Part shown: one piece after another, positions 62,367-64,000 of the stretch
Numbering within the stretch: the first letter of the stretch is position 1
Layout of the letters: every line of letters starts with the position of its first letter
Source of the DNA: Garcia nutans
Taxonomy: Eukaryota > Streptophyta > Magnoliopsida > Malpighiales > Euphorbiaceae
Reading direction: 5' to 3'
Assembly (NCBI GenBank): GCA_947685225.1
Contig: CANTUV010000007.1
Location: forward strand, 15,706,501 to 15,770,500
Length of the DNA: 64,000 nt
Position numbers and translations under genes: made by a program
Notes under the pieces: generated by a model
The model's input: the letters and a program-made list of their open reading frames with translations, nothing else
The model's database searches: none
Told to the model about the DNA's origin: nothing

Positions 62367-64000
62367 GTTAGACTTTATATAATATTTCTCTTGTTTTCAT
62401 ATTTAATGTCTTTGGTGTTAGTGATTAAAGAGTGGCACTTCTTTCAAATTCAGATGCATTTTTTATTATTCAACCTCCTCTTGATTTTAAATATGCTAAA
62501 TTTTCTCCTAAAATGTTGTTTCCTTTATATTTGTTGGGGAAATGAGGGGGGACTGTTGATTTCATGATAGTCCAAAATATAAAAGTATTTCACTGTTGGT
62601 GAAGGGCATATATTTGACAGATGACTAGGATTTATTCTGAGCTTTTGCAATAAAAAATCATTTTCTTGATATGGACCCATCAAAGTAGGGTAATCAGGAA
62701 GTGAACTATTTGAGATAGTCACAATCTTGAGCTTTGTATTTCATTCGGCTAGCATTTTACTTGTTGGTTGATCAAGCACCAGTTGTTTTTTTTTTCTGGA
62801 AGATGAAAGAGAAACAGCTTTTAGCAAACTACAGTTGTAAAATTCTGAGGCTCATGCATATTTTATCATTAAATTAGCAGGGATGAGCAGAGCTTCCATC
62901 ATTAAAGTGATTCCTATAGATCTTCACTAATTTTCCATTAAGAGTTCTCCCCCTTTTTTCCATTTGTTTTTAGAGAAATATGGAAAGGTTCCTTACTCCC
63001 TCTGTTTATCTGCTAGGAAGACACATCTATTGATTCTGAATCTGGATGTGGGGCAGCATTGGGCACCATAATGAACCTAAAGAAGCTACCTTATCCAAAT
63101 AACTGTAATAGGCAAATAGTGATCGTTCAAAGCTTTTGCATTTCCTCCATCAAAATATTACAGATTTTGCAATTTTCAAAAGGCTTTTTTGTCTTGTACA
63201 AAACCTTTATACTGAAATTGTAAACTCAACACAACTTAATTAAGTCCTAATCTCAAGTTAATTGGGATCGGTCGAATGAGTTCTTTTTGACTTTAAGCGA
63301 ACATAGGCTACATCTTTGTAGATATATAGAATTATAAGACCATTTTAAACTACTTTTTCTTAGATTAATTTAAGTCTACCCATACCCCTTTTAACTACAT
63401 CTACCTTCACTTGAAACTATCTCGATCAATGTCCCTCTATTATGCCTTCAGAAGGAGCTACCCTCACATTTTATCTAATATACCCATTGGAAGTTTTATC
63501 CATCATGGTATAGCTACACATCCATCTTAGCATTCTCATTTTGGCAACATATTCTATCAACATGTTCCCTTTTCAATGCCTAATACTCGCCACCACATCA
63601 TAGCAACCTGTGCTGCAGTACAATAAAACTTTTTAATTTAACTGATCTTACGATTATATAAAATTTCTGTAGAACTTTTACGCTTCATCAAACCTGCCTT
63701 AATTCTATGGCTAACATATTTCTCACAACCCCATTCTCTTGAAGAATTGAACTGAGGTAAAGATCCTGAAAATTTTGCTTGGACTTAGAACTCATCAAAT
63801 ATCCCCAAACACCTAATACATTCCGAGTTAAAGGACTAGCAAAAATACATGACCTTGAGTCTTACTGGCTATGAGAATACTACAAAGTTACACACGTGAC
63901 GCATGACAAGATAAAAGCTTTGTCCTGTTCTCTATACTCATGATGGATTATTTGTGTTCATGGGAAGTTTCCAATAGTAGTGGTGAATTAGAGGGGGTTT
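62367..64000 (+). other. WDR11 intron 17 (incomplete)
   Basis: After the donor at 62367 I find no exon matching the next conserved WDR11 block, so the intron runs at least to the window end. It contains the LINE fragment and otherwise no recognised feature. Confidence 0.6.
63240..63720 (-). mobile_element. LINE (non-LTR) reverse-transcriptase 3' fragment in WDR11 intron 17
   Basis: On the minus strand, about 63555-63515 reads YVAKMRMLRWMCSYT and continues toward VRVAPSEGII. I recognise the end of the plant LINE ORF2, usually ...HVhKMSVAEMRMLRWMCGHTrkDkirN..I...vgVAPIeeK. The low-coordinate side has aattgggatcggtcgaatgag (63261-63281), also common near LINE 3' ends. Frames are broken. The 5' part is absent or beyond recognition. 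Confidence 0.7.

Overview
This window is AT-rich nuclear DNA from a flowering plant, most likely a eudicot. The evidence is intron-rich plant genes with GT-AG junctions, plant-type Ty1/copia and Tat-lineage Ty3/gypsy retrotransposons, and several families of small inverted-repeat transposons. I cannot name the species. No ribosomal RNA, tRNA, CRISPR array or prokaryotic operon was found.

Region by region. (1) 1-1.58 kb is anonymous AT-rich DNA with two small tandem duplications. (2) About 1.58-24.06 kb is one nested transposon complex. The outermost and oldest layer is a decayed minus-strand copia element: LTR remnants at 1.6-1.86 kb and 23.86-24.06 kb, pol at 2.0-5.4 kb, gag at 23.05-23.8 kb. 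A gypsy-type LTR of about 2.8 kb, with no visible internal region, sits in its gag with matching target-site duplications. That LTR is itself split by a 14.8-kb plus-strand Tat-lineage gypsy element (LTRs 6266-7375 and 19930-21070, gag-PR-RT-RH-INT, plus an antisense ORF of the DUF7745/plant-mobile-domain type). A 1.74-kb non-autonomous hAT element lies in the leader of the Tat element. (3) 24.1-28.7 kb holds a four-exon minus-strand gene (26964-28578) for a conserved plant protein of unknown function, 425 aa, with a pyrimidine-rich leader and TATA box. (4) 28.7-47.0 kb is an AT-rich intergenic desert. It carries at least five inverted-repeat DNA elements (two MULE-like, one hAT-like, one PIF/Harbinger-like, one unclassified), a CACTA-like subterminal repeat block, and a degenerate 155-bp tandem array. 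(5) 47.0 kb to the window end is a large plus-strand gene whose first 17 coding exons (1199 codons) encode a WDR11-type WD40 protein. The gene runs off the window. Its introns hold MITEs, a TRIM retrotransposon, a LINE fragment and several tandem duplications.

The two genes are divergently oriented and separated by about 18.5 kb of repeats. Nothing suggests they work together. WDR11 is a vesicle-tethering protein at the trans-Golgi; the other protein has no assigned role. I see no convincing new biological system here. The most informative features are the readable insertion order of the nested complex, the antisense ORF inside the Tat element, and the clean target-site duplications of the small elements. 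Percent identities and insertion ages were not computed.
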